From NCBI RefSeq assembly GCF_934371575.1, contig NZ_CAKRNY010000009.1, positions 31,460-95,459 on the forward strand: DNA of 64,000 nucleotides, read 5' to 3'. The DNA is from an uncultured Blautia sp. Lineage in GTDB: Bacteria; Bacillota; Clostridia; Lachnospirales; Lachnospiraceae. Positions 42,460-51,454 of this stretch are shown piece by piece; the first letter of the stretch is position 1; every line of letters starts with the position of its first letter. Below the pieces are notes generated by a model. That model saw nothing but the letters and a program-made list of their open reading frames with translations, did no database searches and was not told where the DNA came from. The position numbers and the translations under genes are program-made.

Positions 42460-45279
42460 ATGATAGAAGATAAAAGATCAGAAGAGAAAAAGAATTTCCC
42501 CCACATGGCGCCAAAAGCCATTCAGGTGCGAAATGCCCGTGTGCATAATTTAAAGAATGTGAATGTGGATGTGCCGCTGAACCAGATTGTGGGAATTGCA
42601 GGTGTGTCAGGTTCCGGAAAATCTTCCCTGTCGCTGGGGGTATTGTACGCGGAGGGCTCCAGAAGATATCTGGAGTCTCTTTCCACTTATACCAGAAGAA
42701 GAATGACTGGAGCAGCCAAAGCCCAGGTGGATGAAGTGCTCTATGTTCCAGCTGCACTGGCGTTACATCAGAGACCGGCAGTGCCGGGAATCCGGAGCAC
42801 TTTTGGTACGGGAACGGAGTTGCTGAACAGTCTTCGTCTGATGTTTTCTAGGCTTGCAAGCCACAGGTGTCCTAATGGACATTATGTACCGCCGACCTTG
42901 GCCGTGGCAGCAGAGCAGGAGATACTTTGTCCGGAGTGTGGAGCGAGGGTGATGGCTCCAAGTGCAGAAATGCTGGCCTTTAATAGCCAGGGAGCCTGCC
43001 CGGAATGCAGCGGTACGGGAATGATCCGGACCGTGGACCGGGAGTCTCTTGTGCCGGATGAGTCCCTTAGTATTGACGAGGGGGCTGTCCGTCCATGGCA
43101 GACTCTCATGTGGTCTCTTATGAAGGACATTGCCCGTGATCTTGGGGTTCGTACTGATGTGCCGTTCCGGGAGCTTACGGAAAAAGAGCGGGACATTGTG
43201 TTTAACGGGCCTGCCATCAAGAAACATATGATCTATCAGAATAAGACCAGCGGTGCGGCTGGGGAGATGGATTTCACTTATTTTAATGCGGTTTATACCG
43301 TGGAAAATGCGCTTTCGAAAGTGAAAGATGAGAAGGGCATGAAGCGGGTGGAAAAGTTTTTGAAAGAGGAAATCTGCCCGGAGTGCGGCGGCAGCAGACT
43401 CTCAGAAGCAGCGAGAGCACCACGGCTGAGAGGCATCGGACTGGATGTGGCCTGCAAGATGACGCTGGTGGAGCTTGTGAAATGGGTGGCAGAGGTGCCT
43501 GGGTCTTTGCCGGAAGAAATGCGTCCTATGGCGGAAAGCATCTGTGAATCCTTCCAGACTGTGGCAAAGCGGCTGATGGACCTGGGACTTGGATATCTCA
43601 CATTGGATCGTGTAGCTTCCACCTTATCAACTGGAGAGCGGCAGAGAATGCAGCTTGCAAGGGCTGTGCGAAACCGGACAACGGGAGTAATGTATGTGCT
43701 GGATGAGCCGTCTATTGGTTTGCACCCATCGAATATTGTGGGATTAAATGCGGTAATGCATGATCTGATCGCAGATGGAAACTCCGTGATCCTGGTGGAT
43801 CACGATACCCAGATTTTGTCCGAAGCGGACTGGATCATTGAGATGGGACCGGAAGCCGGAGCTGGCGGAGGGTATGTGATCGCGGAAGGTACGGTGGAGG
43901 AGATCGAGAAGAATCCAGTGTCTATGATCGGGCCGTTTCTAGCTGGGAAAGTGGATACCCGGCTGCGAAAGAGCCTGAAAAAACCACAGGAAAACTCTGA
44001 TATAACTGTAGCCGCGCAGGATACAGCGACGCAGAAAAAATATGTTTTATCAGCTGATCTGAGTGTAAATGATACAAAGGAAGACGAATCTGCCGAACTG
44101 AATGAGAGCGAAGAGAGTATATTTGCGCATGGGCGGATTCATCTTTTGACGGATAGAATCCACACTGTGAAACCGTTGGAGGTGCAGATCCCAAAAGGAC
44201 AACTGACTGTAGTTACCGGTGTTTCCGGTTCTGGTAAGACTACTCTGATTTTGGAGAGTTTGATTCCTGGTTTGGAGGCGCTCATAAATGGAACGAAGCT
44301 TCCATCCCATGTAAAAAGTGTGGAAGCAGATGGAATCGCCCATGTGAAATTAATTGATGCTACGCCAATCGGAATCAATGTGCGTTCCACAGTGGCCACC
44401 TATGCCAATGTCCACGACGAACTGCGAAAGATTTTTGCCCGGACCAAGGAGGCAAAAGAACTGGGCTATAAGGCAGGGGATTTTTCCTATAACACAGGAA
44501 AACTCCGCTGCCCGGTATGTGACGGTACAGGCCAGATCAGCCTGGACGTGCAGTTCCTGCCAGATGTGGAAATCCCCTGCCCGGAGTGCGGCGGTTCCAG
44601 ATACAGCAAAATGGCGGGGCAGGTGCATTATGCGGAGAAGAAAGCCAAGGTAAAAGGTGCATCTGATAAAGAAATTCACGAAAAAGAGGCTTCGGAACTG
44701 GAAAAATCTGAGAAAAAAGGTTATGGAAAGGAACTTTTTGGGAAAGAGTTTTCTGTGACGAAAACGGAAGGAAAAGGGATTTCGAACAAGGACGCTAAGA
44801 ATAGAGAAGAACTGGGTTACACGCTGCCTGAGTTAATGGAAATGGATGTAAATACAGCGCTTGGTGCATGTAGGGACATGAAGACTGTGCACAGCAGATT
44901 AGAAGTCTTGAAAAACCTCGGCCTTGGTTACCTGACTCTTGGGGAAGAAACACCCAGCCTCTCCGGCGGCGAAGCCCAGCGCCTGAAGCTTGCCAGCGAA
45001 ATGGGGAAAGGACAGTCCGATTCCGTCTTCATCTTTGATGAGCCCACCATCGGCCTCCATCCCCTTGATGTCCAGACACTCCTGCAGGTTTTCCAGACAC
45101 TTGTAGACAACGGCGCCACTGTCGTTGTCATCGAACATGACCTTGATGTGATCCGAAACGCCGACTACATCATCGATATGGGCCCCGGCGGCGGAGAAGC
45201 CGGTGGAAGAATCGTCGCCTGCGGAATCCCGGAGGAGGTTCGGGAAAACAAGGAAAGCGTGACTGGGAGATATATTTAG
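42460..45279 (+). CDS. UvrA-like ABC ATPase lacking the UvrB-binding domain
   Basis: A 939-residue UvrA paralogue. N-half Walker A is GVSGSGKSSLS, signature LSTGERQRMQLARA (LSTGE, not LSGGE), and VLDEPSIGLHP. C-half has GVSGSGKTTL, LSGGEAQRLKLASE and FDEPTIGLHP. Zinc modules are CPEC..CPEC and CPVC..CPEC. After HRCPNGHYVPP the sequence goes straight to the zinc module, omitting the roughly 120-residue UvrB-binding domain of canonical UvrA. A Lys/Glu/Ser-rich insert of about 65 residues (44640-44800) follows the second zinc module. This matches UvrA2/DrrC-type proteins, linked to drug or DNA-damage tolerance rather than core excision repair. Not the housekeeping uvrA. Confidence 0.85.
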   Translation: MIEDKRSEEKKNFPHMAPKAIQVRNARVHNLKNVNVDVPLNQIVGIAGVSGSGKSSLSLGVLYAEGSRRYLESLSTYTRRRMTGAAKAQVDEVLYVPAALALHQRPAVPGIRSTFGTGTELLNSLRLMFSRLASHRCPNGHYVPPTLAVAAEQEILCPECGARVMAPSAEMLAFNSQGACPECSGTGMIRTVDRESLVPDESLSIDEGAVRPWQTLMWSLMKDIARDLGVRTDVPFRELTEKERDIVFNGPAIKKHMIYQNKTSGAAGEMDFTYFNAVYTVENALSKVKDEKGMKRVEKFLKEEICPECGGSRLSEAARAPRLRGIGLDVACKMTLVELVKWVAEVPGSLPEEMRPMAESICESFQTVAKRLMDLGLGYLTLDRVASTLSTGERQRMQLARAVRNRTTGVMYVLDEPSIGLHPSNIVGLNAVMHDLIADGNSVILVDHDTQILSEADWIIEMGPEAGAGGGYVIAEGTVEEIEKNPVSMIGPFLAGKVDTRLRKSLKKPQENSDITVAAQDTATQKKYVLSADLSVNDTKEDESAELNESEESIFAHGRIHLLTDRIHTVKPLEVQIPKGQLTVVTGVSGSGKTTLILESLIPGLEALINGTKLPSHVKSVEADGIAHVKLIDATPIGINVRSTVATYANVHDELRKIFARTKEAKELGYKAGDFSYNTGKLRCPVCDGTGQISLDVQFLPDVEIPCPECGGSRYSKMAGQVHYAEKKAKVKGASDKEIHEKEASELEKSEKKGYGKELFGKEFSVTKTEGKGISNKDAKNREELGYTLPELMEMDVNTALGACRDMKTVHSRLEVLKNLGLGYLTLGEETPSLSGGEAQRLKLASEMGKGQSDSVFIFDEPTIGLHPLDVQTLLQVFQTLVDNGATVVVIEHDLDVIRNADYIIDMGPGGGEAGGRIVACGIPEEVRENKESVTGRYI

Positions 45280-45290
45280 AAATTTTGCAA

Positions 45291-45332
45291 AAAAAATCGG
45301 GACTGGACATCAATTTCCAGCTCCGATTTTTT
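45291..45332. terminator. Bidirectional terminator overlapping the phnE stop
   Basis: AAAAAATCGG (45291-45300) pairs with CCGATTTTTT (45323-45332), with inner CTGGA/TCCAG pairing. It serves the uvrA-like gene and the minus-strand importer. The phnE stop (45310-45312) lies inside the loop. Confidence 0.85.
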
Positions 45333-46860
45333 CAGATACCATATCGATAACCCACACCAACAGAATCAATCCCAGCATGATGGCACCAGCCTTTTCCCAG
45401 TCATATTGATTCATGGAAAAAATAAGGGGCGCTCCGATTCCGCCGGCGCCTACCAGACCGAGAACGGAAGCTTCACGGATGTTCACATCAAACCGGTAGA
45501 GGATGATAGAAGTGAAAACAGGCTTCAGCTGTGGCAGAACACTGTGGCAGATGGCGGGAAGAGGACGGACCCCCATGGCCAGCAGCGCATGATAGGGACG
45601 AAGATCCAGGGCGTCTAGTGCTTCTGTAAATCTTTTTGTGAGAAGTCCGATACTGCACATGGCCAATGTCAGCACTCCTGTGAAAGCTCCCGGCCCGGAT
45701 ACCCGGATGAAGATCAGTCCATACACCAAAAAGGGCACCGAGCGGATGGCCATGATCACCAGGTTAAAAACAAAGGATACAAAAGCTGGCACGAACCGTT
45801 TCGTATTCAGAAAGGCCAGCGGCGCAGACACAATGGCTCCGATCACAGTTCCAATAAAAGCAATACACACTGTCTCTAACAAAAGATACCCCAGTCCGTC
45901 TTTTCCAGCAGAAAAAAAGAAACTCCAGTCCGGATGCAGAAAACCTCCGAACATATTTCGTAAAGTCTGTGGACTGGTTCGGGAAAAATCCGGCGGGGAA
46001 AGAGTAAACGTGCAGATCAGAAACAGGGCGGCCAGCAACAGGATCAGCAGTCTGGCCTGCTCTTTTTTTATCATGCGTTCTTTGCGGATCAAAGCTGCCA
46101 GATACCTGCTGAAATATTCGATCACACACACTGTGAGAAACAGCATCAGCAGAATGGCCCCAACCTTGTCATACTCCAGCCAGGAAATCTTTTCATTGAG
46201 AAGCAGTCCGATACCGCCAGCTCCCACATATCCTAAAATGGAGCTGTGCCGTACATTGGTTTCCAACAGGTAAAGTGCATTGGTGAGAAATCCAGGAATG
46301 ATCTCTGGTAAAATTCCATGGACATAAGCCACATACTTTGAAACACCCATAGCCCGAAGTGCCTGGTAAGCTTTTACATCGGCGGCACTTGCATCCTCGT
46401 AGGTAAGCTTTGTCATAATGGCAAAGGTGTACAAGGTAATGGCAAAAGTACCTGCAAAGGTTCCAAGCCCGAAAAGAAAGGTAGCAGTAAGCGCCAGAAT
46501 CAGGGCTGGAAAAGAACGGAGAATCTGGATTGCTATTCTAAGTATCCGTCGTATTACAGCTGGAAATCCTAAGTTTGCAGCGCCAAAAGGCGAGAGTACA
46601 AGGGCAAAAAAGGTACCAAGCACCGTTCCGGTAACAGACATCTGAATCGTATAAAAAAGCGGCAGCAGGATCTTCTGAATATAGGAAAAATCTGGCGGGA
46701 TCATATCCACGACCAGGTCGGTGAGGTGGCTCCTTCGTGTCCAGAAAGTCACAAGGTCACAGCCTGTGAAATTTGCTGCAAGGAAAAACAAAATCAGAAA
46801 AGAAATTGGAACAGAAAATTTTGCTACAATGTAATTCTTGCTTGTTTTGTTATCATTCAT
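45310..46860 (-). CDS. phnE: Phosphonate-type ABC permease, double-length (PhnE-PhnE fusion)
   Basis: A 516-residue permease, twice the usual PhnE length. Each half has six or so helices and its own signature: NVRHSSILGYVGAGGIGLLL in the first and NIREASVLGLVGAGGIGAPL in the second. Both also carry a PALILA/SVPFLV-type entry helix. This is a natural tandem fusion giving a single-chain channel. Part of phnDCE; its start overlaps the ATPase gene by 8 bases. Substrate may be a phosphonate, phosphite or similar anion. Confidence 0.88.
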   Translation of the reverse strand: MNDNKTSKNYIVAKFSVPISFLILFFLAANFTGCDLVTFWTRRSHLTDLVVDMIPPDFSYIQKILLPLFYTIQMSVTGTVLGTFFALVLSPFGAANLGFPAVIRRILRIAIQILRSFPALILALTATFLFGLGTFAGTFAITLYTFAIMTKLTYEDASAADVKAYQALRAMGVSKYVAYVHGILPEIIPGFLTNALYLLETNVRHSSILGYVGAGGIGLLLNEKISWLEYDKVGAILLMLFLTVCVIEYFSRYLAALIRKERMIKKEQARLLILLLAALFLICTFTLSPPDFSRTSPQTLRNMFGGFLHPDWSFFFSAGKDGLGYLLLETVCIAFIGTVIGAIVSAPLAFLNTKRFVPAFVSFVFNLVIMAIRSVPFLVYGLIFIRVSGPGAFTGVLTLAMCSIGLLTKRFTEALDALDLRPYHALLAMGVRPLPAICHSVLPQLKPVFTSIILYRFDVNIREASVLGLVGAGGIGAPLIFSMNQYDWEKAGAIMLGLILLVWVIDMVSEKIGAGN

Positions 46861-47632
46861 AAGCGATACCTCGCTTATTCTCTATCTGTATATCGTTTTT
46901 GTTATAAATTTGTGCGGTGATAGAATCAGTCAGATCAGCTGTCTTACCGTCAAATACAACCTTACCATCTTTCAGACCAATAAGCCGGTCGGAGAATTCC
47001 TGGGAGAATTCCAGATTATGGCTGTTCATTAAAATGGTGACATCATCAGTCTCATGAATACTCTTTAGCAACCCTAGAATCTGTCTCCCGGTAACTGGAT
47101 CAAGAGACGCCACCGGTTCATCTGCCAGCAGGATCGCCGGATGCCGCATAAGTGCCCTTGCAATCGCCACACGCTGTTTCTGTCCGCCAGACAGATTTTT
47201 AACCAGTTCCTCTGCCTTTTCCAGAAGTCCAACCCGATCCAGCAGTTTCAGAGCTTCTTCTTTACGTGTTTTTCCATAAAGTCCAAACACGCCCTGAAAA
47301 AAGCTCATATCAGGAAGTCCGGCAGTCAGCACATTCTTCAGACAGGTAGAATTCTCCACCAGACAAAAGTCCTGATAAATAGTTGCAATGGATTTTTGCA
47401 GTTCACGTTTTTTCCTTCCTTTTAGAGAATCAAAGCGCTTATCATCCAGAAGCACCTGTCCGTCAGTGCACTCCATCATTCCATTGAGAATGCGAAAGAG
47501 CGTTGTCTTCCCCGCCCCCGAAGGCCCGATCACTGAGACAAACTCCCCCTGCGAGACGCGGAAATCCACATCTATCAGGGCTTTTGTGCCATTATGAAAT
47601 TCTTTTGCGATATGCTGAATCTGTAAATTCAT
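46853..47632 (-). CDS. phnC: Phosphonate-type ABC transporter ATPase
   Basis: A 259-residue ATPase of the PhnC family. Walker A is GPSGAGKTTLF, the signature is NLSGGQKQRVAIARAL, and Walker B is AILLADEPVASLDP. The D-loop and His switch are present (MNSHNLEF). It drives the fused permease encoded just downstream. No phosphonate-degradation genes (phnW/X, C-P lyase) are in the window, so substrate assignment rests on the transporter family only. Confidence 0.9.
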   Translation of the reverse strand: MNLQIQHIAKEFHNGTKALIDVDFRVSQGEFVSVIGPSGAGKTTLFRILNGMMECTDGQVLLDDKRFDSLKGRKKRELQKSIATIYQDFCLVENSTCLKNVLTAGLPDMSFFQGVFGLYGKTRKEEALKLLDRVGLLEKAEELVKNLSGGQKQRVAIARALMRHPAILLADEPVASLDPVTGRQILGLLKSIHETDDVTILMNSHNLEFSQEFSDRLIGLKDGKVVFDGKTADLTDSITAQIYNKNDIQIENKRGIAYE

Positions 47633-47675
47633 AGATAATCCTGCCTTAAAATATTTTTAACCCATTAAATAACAA

Positions 47676-47701
47676 TTGCCGGGACCAAAAAGCCCCGGCA
47701 A
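47676..47701 (-). other. Hairpin between phnD and phnC
   Basis: TTGCCGGG and CCCGGCAA form an 8-bp stem just after the phnD stop. The minus-strand downstream sequence is only weakly T-rich, so it is a leaky terminator or mRNA-protecting hairpin that would keep phnD expression above phnCE. Confidence 0.6.
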
Positions 47702-47705
47702 CATT

Positions 47706-48737
47706 TTATTCCATAGATTTCAAGAGCTCCTGAGCTTCGCGCTCGCCATCGTAATTAGAGTCATCGCCCCATTCATATCCAACCTGGCTGAACACGCTGA
47801 TAATATCTTTTCCCTCGTCCGTATTCGCAATCTCAATAAAGGAATCTCCAAGCGCCTGGCGGAAATCTTCATCCTGCATAACTTCAGAAGTCTTGCTGTA
47901 TGCAATCATATCATTGAAAATCTTATCCGTAACCCCGATCACGCCAGTCTGATTCACCATATCATCTGTGCCGCCGAAAGTCTCTTTCCACTCCGGCGCA
48001 TATTTGGTACGGATATGTCCATAAGAAACCATCACATCAGCCTGTCCGGAAGCCAGACGTGCAAGAGAAGTGGTATAAGAATCAGATTCCACCGCATTTG
48101 CCAGATCACTGATTCCTTTGCCATATTTTTCATTCAGCCATAAGCTTGGATAAATATAGCCGGAAGCAGAAGTGGGTCCCATAACAGCCCAGGTAGCGTC
48201 GTTCAGATCATCCCAGGTAAGCTCCTCGCCGTTATTTACTTTTTCCAGCAAAGCCTGTCCCTTTTCGCTTGGACCAGCCAGAATGATAGAACGGTAATAG
48301 GTAGACATCTCATCCGTATTCTCCTCGATGGTACCGTCATTCCAGTCCTTGGGATCATCGGAATCCTTGTTGATTCCATAGCGGAGTGCAGTAAGAAGAA
48401 CGTCACAGTCATCAGAGAAAAGTACGTAATTTCCGCCGGAAATAAATCCGATATCTGCGCTTCCCGCACTTAAAGCCTGGCCAACAGCGGTGTAGCTTGT
48501 ACCTACTGTCATGTCCACGTTCTCCACGTCATACCCCTTGGTGAGCAATGTTTCCTTCAGCAAATCTTCCAGCGGCTCTGTAGCAGTGGTGATGGTGTCG
48601 GAATCCGCATACGGGGAAAACGCAATCTTCAGAGAATCAATCGTCTTGGTGTCCTCTGCAAAAACAGTGATAGCGCTCCCTGCGGTAAGTCCTAGGCATA
48701 ATGCCAGGGAAAGTGCGGATACAATGTGTTTCTTCAT
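47706..48737 (-). CDS. phnD: Phosphonate-type ABC substrate-binding protein
   Basis: A 343-residue PhnD-like binding protein. A signal peptide MKKHIVSALSLALCLGLTAG leads to a mature start near VFAED. Family segments LKIAFSPYADSDTITTATEP, QALSAGSADIGFISGGNYVLF and WAVMGPTSASGYIYPSLWL are visible. No lipobox Cys at the cleavage site. The open frame begins at 48836, but ATG 48737 follows GGAGGTATTTCACT. First gene of phnDCE, with a candidate structured RNA upstream on the same strand. Confidence 0.87.
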   Translation of the reverse strand: MKKHIVSALSLALCLGLTAGSAITVFAEDTKTIDSLKIAFSPYADSDTITTATEPLEDLLKETLLTKGYDVENVDMTVGTSYTAVGQALSAGSADIGFISGGNYVLFSDDCDVLLTALRYGINKDSDDPKDWNDGTIEENTDEMSTYYRSIILAGPSEKGQALLEKVNNGEELTWDDLNDATWAVMGPTSASGYIYPSLWLNEKYGKGISDLANAVESDSYTTSLARLASGQADVMVSYGHIRTKYAPEWKETFGGTDDMVNQTGVIGVTDKIFNDMIAYSKTSEVMQDEDFRQALGDSFIEIANTDEGKDIISVFSQVGYEWGDDSNYDGEREAQELLKSME

Positions 48738-48933
48738 AGTGAAATACCTCCATGCTTTTGTTGGGTGATATAATGTGTTACTGCACATTTGAAATATTTC
48801 GCAAAGTGGATCGCTGCGAATAAAACAGGCAGTCACTTTATTTCTGCTGGAAGTCGGTTATAATAGGAAAAAGCCAAATTTCGCACCATATCATGTTTAG
48901 AAAAGGATTTCCCATTATTCTTATTTGCGTAAA

Positions 48934-48962
48934 CAAAAAAATACATGCCTCTCAGCATGTAT
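48934..48962 (-). terminator. Terminator of the candidate RNA upstream of phnD
   Basis: On the minus strand ATACATGC and GCATGTAT form an 8-bp stem with a 6-base loop, followed by seven T residues. Very strong intrinsic terminator. Confidence 0.9.
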
Positions 48963-49147
48963 CGAAAATGACTTTCGAGCAGATGCTGACAATCCACCTG
49001 CAAAAAAACAGGTGAACAGGTTTCGGTCGATCCTGACGGGATCCTCTCAACCCGGACCTACGGGCTCCCTTGCAATCTGGTTTTCGTCATCACAAATCCT
49101 GACCGCAGCACAAGGGCGCTCCCCCTGGTACTGCATTCCGTTAACCG
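48934..49147 (-). ncRNA. Candidate structured RNA (or leader) upstream of phnDCE
   Basis: About 210 nt with its own promoter and terminator and no convincing ORF. Stems on the minus strand: GGT..CGG near the 5' end with CCG..ACC about 120 nt later; a 12-bp hairpin starting GCAGTACCAGGG; GGTC with GACC; TGACG with CGTCA; and CCCG..CGGG. These nest into a multi-branched fold closed by GGT..ACC, then a CACCTG/CAGGTG hairpin and the terminator. I could not match it to 6S, SRP, RNase P, tmRNA, T-box, S-box, TPP or cobalamin elements. It may be a stand-alone RNA or a riboswitch for phnDCE. The other part of the gap (48738-48933) shows an AAAGTG/CACTTT repeat and no gene. Confidence 0.55.
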
Positions 49148-49152
49148 GATAA

Positions 49153-49181
49153 ATTGTACCATACCTGCCATGGAATTACAA
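49153..49181 (-). promoter_or_regulatory. Promoter of the candidate RNA
   Basis: On the minus strand TTGTAA (49176-49181) and TACAAT (49153-49158) are 17 bp apart, with an extended -10 TGG before TACAAT. Confidence 0.7.
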
Positions 49182-49197
49182 GAAGTGACGTTGTAGC

Positions 49198-49226
49198 TTT
49201 ACGGAAAAATTTTTTCATGTTATCAT
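49198..49226 (+). promoter_or_regulatory. Candidate promoter of the LytTR two-component operon
   Basis: TTTACG (49198-49203), 17 bp, TATCAT (49221-49226), ending 35 bases before ATG 49262. Same arrangement as 42304-42332. Confidence 0.5.
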
Positions 49227-49261
49227 AACTTCAATGGAAAAGGTAAAAGGGGAAATGCATT

Positions 49262-49972
49262 ATGATCACAATTGCAATTGTGGAAGACGACAAAGAATAT
49301 CGTCAGCAATACAGGGAATATCTGGGAAAGATGGAGACACAGCTGGGGGAAAGTTTCCAGATTAAGGAATTTACAGATGGAGACGGAATTTTGGAGTCCT
49401 ATAAAGCGGACTTCGATATTATTCTGATGGATATTGAGATGAGTTTTGTCAATGGAATGGAAGCAGCAGAGGAAATCAGAAAGCTAGATCATGAAGTGGT
49501 GATTATTTTTATTACCAACATGCCACAGTATGTGATGGAAGGCTACAAGGTTCAGGCTTTTGATTATATTTTGAAGCCTATTACATACTTCGCATTTTCC
49601 AAAACAATCAATCATGCCATAGAAAGAATGGCAGTGAGAAAACGCCAGTATACAACCATTGCAATTCGAAATGGAATACAGCGTATTGATGTGCAGGAGC
49701 TGGTTTACGTGGAAGTTAGAGACCATGAACTGATTTATTATACAACAGGTGAGAGTTATGCGGCACGGGGGTCTATGAAAGACGCAGAAGAAGCTTTGAA
49801 AAATTTTAGTTTTTTTCGTTGCAATAAATGTTACCTGATTAATCTCGCCCATGTGGAACGGGTTCAGAATAATGATGTATTTCTTGGAAAATATGTGGTT
49901 GCAGTTTCCAGGGCAAGAAGAAAACAGCTGATGGATGCAATCAACGATTATCTGAATGAAGTTTCAAAATAG
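49262..49972 (+). CDS. LytTR-family response regulator
   Basis: A 236-residue regulator. The receiver domain has VEDDKEYR (residues 7-14), phospho-acceptor D57 (ILMDIEM) and the Lys in YILKPITY. The C-terminal LytTR DNA-binding domain (about 130-232) shows IRNGIQRIDVQELVYVEV, HELIYYTTGE and FFRCNKCYLINLAHVERV. Such regulators bind pairs of direct repeats upstream of their targets; repeats of that style lie before the GH3 gene. AAAAGGGGAAATGCATT precedes ATG 49262. Followed 11 bases later by its kinase. Confidence 0.92.
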   Translation: MITIAIVEDDKEYRQQYREYLGKMETQLGESFQIKEFTDGDGILESYKADFDIILMDIEMSFVNGMEAAEEIRKLDHEVVIIFITNMPQYVMEGYKVQAFDYILKPITYFAFSKTINHAIERMAVRKRQYTTIAIRNGIQRIDVQELVYVEVRDHELIYYTTGESYAARGSMKDAEEALKNFSFFRCNKCYLINLAHVERVQNNDVFLGKYVVAVSRARRKQLMDAINDYLNEVSK

Positions 49973-49983
49973 GAGGGATACGG

Positions 49984-51339
49984 ATGGCTCAGAATATATA
50001 TAATTATTTTTTTGAATATGATTTATCAAAAACTCCAGGTTTTATTTATGTGCTGGCAAATTTCCTGGGAGTTATTATATATACATCGTTCAATCCAAGA
50101 AGACGTAAGGATATATGGAGCTATGCGGAACTGATTATTCTGGAGCTTATGTATCTAATTTACAACTTTTTAACCAGAGATATTTCCACTGTTTTGTTTA
50201 TTCCAAGTATTATGGGTGCTTTTATATTTACCACCCTTATGATCTATACCGTTTGTGATATGAACCGGCGGAATGTAATTTATTATGCTGTGCGCGCTTA
50301 TGCGTTTGGAGAACTTGCAGGAGCTTTGGGATGGCAGCTAGTGTCTTATGTATTTGAAAATCGCAGAGTTTCCTATTCTGTATCTGTCCAGTGTCTGATT
50401 ACCGCTGGTACATTAGCAGCATTGTTTGTGTTTTTTCTTATGGTAGAAAAATATATAAACCGTGATCAGAAACACCTCCATGTAGAGAGAAAGGAAGTTG
50501 TTATTTCTGTGGTTATGTGTGTCTGTATGATCGCGGCCAGCAATTTAAGCTATGTAAGTGCCAGTACGCCTTTTTCCAGCAACGTTCCGGGGGATATTTA
50601 TATTATCCGGACAATTGTAGATATTGCTGGCGTAAGTCTTCTTAGCGCATATCATATTATTTTGAAAGAATCCCATGAAAAAGTGGAAATGGCACAGATG
50701 GCAGCATTACATAGAATGCAGTATGCCAATTATCAGGTATCCAGAACCAGTATTGATTTGATCAACCAGAAATATCATGACCTGAAGCATCAGATAGAAT
50801 TTTTAAAAATGAAAATTTCTGAGAAAGAAAAAATTGCATATCTGAATAAAATGGAAAAAGAAATTCAGCAATATGAAGCTGAGAATAAAACAGGAAACCA
50901 TATTTTAGATACCATTCTTACCACGAAAAGTCTTAACTGTCAGGAAAAAAATATTCAGATGACCTGTGTGGCAGATGGAAAAGCCCTTGATTTTCTAAAT
51001 CCCATGGATATCTGCTCCATATTTGGAAATGCACTTGATAACGCGATTACAAGTGCGGAAAAAGTGGAAAATCCGGAAAAAAGGCTGATTCATGTTACCG
51101 TCTCCCAGGAAAAAAGCTTTCTTCGGATCAAAATAGAAAACAGTTTTCAGGGCGAGCTGAAAATAAAGAATCAATTGCCGGTTACAACCAAAGCGGATCG
51201 GCGTTATCATGGATTTGGTGTAAAGAGCATGAAAGCGGTTGCTGAAAAGTATAAAGGTTCCTTGACGGTATCTGCAAAAGATGGATGGTTTGAATTGCGC
51301 ATTCTGATTCCGTTACCAGAGAGTGAAAAAATAATATAG
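49984..51339 (+). CDS. GHKL-type sensor histidine kinase (AgrC-like)
   Basis: A 451-residue kinase. Six or so N-terminal membrane helices (to about residue 215) form the sensor. The phospho-acceptor region is NQKYHDLKHQIEFLK, followed by a GHKL ATPase domain (DICSIFGNALDNAITSAEK and GFGVKSMKAVAEKY). Partner of the LytTR regulator. AgrC-like kinases often sense peptides, but no AgrB/AgrD-like gene is visible nearby, so the signal is unknown. Confidence 0.9.
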   Translation: MAQNIYNYFFEYDLSKTPGFIYVLANFLGVIIYTSFNPRRRKDIWSYAELIILELMYLIYNFLTRDISTVLFIPSIMGAFIFTTLMIYTVCDMNRRNVIYYAVRAYAFGELAGALGWQLVSYVFENRRVSYSVSVQCLITAGTLAALFVFFLMVEKYINRDQKHLHVERKEVVISVVMCVCMIAASNLSYVSASTPFSSNVPGDIYIIRTIVDIAGVSLLSAYHIILKESHEKVEMAQMAALHRMQYANYQVSRTSIDLINQKYHDLKHQIEFLKMKISEKEKIAYLNKMEKEIQQYEAENKTGNHILDTILTTKSLNCQEKNIQMTCVADGKALDFLNPMDICSIFGNALDNAITSAEKVENPEKRLIHVTVSQEKSFLRIKIENSFQGELKIKNQLPVTTKADRRYHGFGVKSMKAVAEKYKGSLTVSAKDGWFELRILIPLPESEKII

Positions 51340-51454
51340 TAAAGCCAATGACTTTTGTATCAACAGTAAATATACACAAAAATAAAACTAAACAATATAC
51401 AAAATGCACAAAAAAGAAGCGGCAAGAAAAAGCATAATTGAATAAAGTATCAGA

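Noticed and set aside
48963..49147. 6S, SRP, RNase P, TPP, cobalamin or T-box identity for the candidate RNA
   Set aside because: None of the hallmark sequences (for example GGAAGGAAGC of SRP, the T-box sequence, or the B12 box) was found on either strand.
48925..49152. 75-codon plus-strand frame in the phnD-LytTR gap
   Set aside because: It lies across the terminator and stems of the candidate RNA, which is read from the other strand, and has no good ribosome-binding site.
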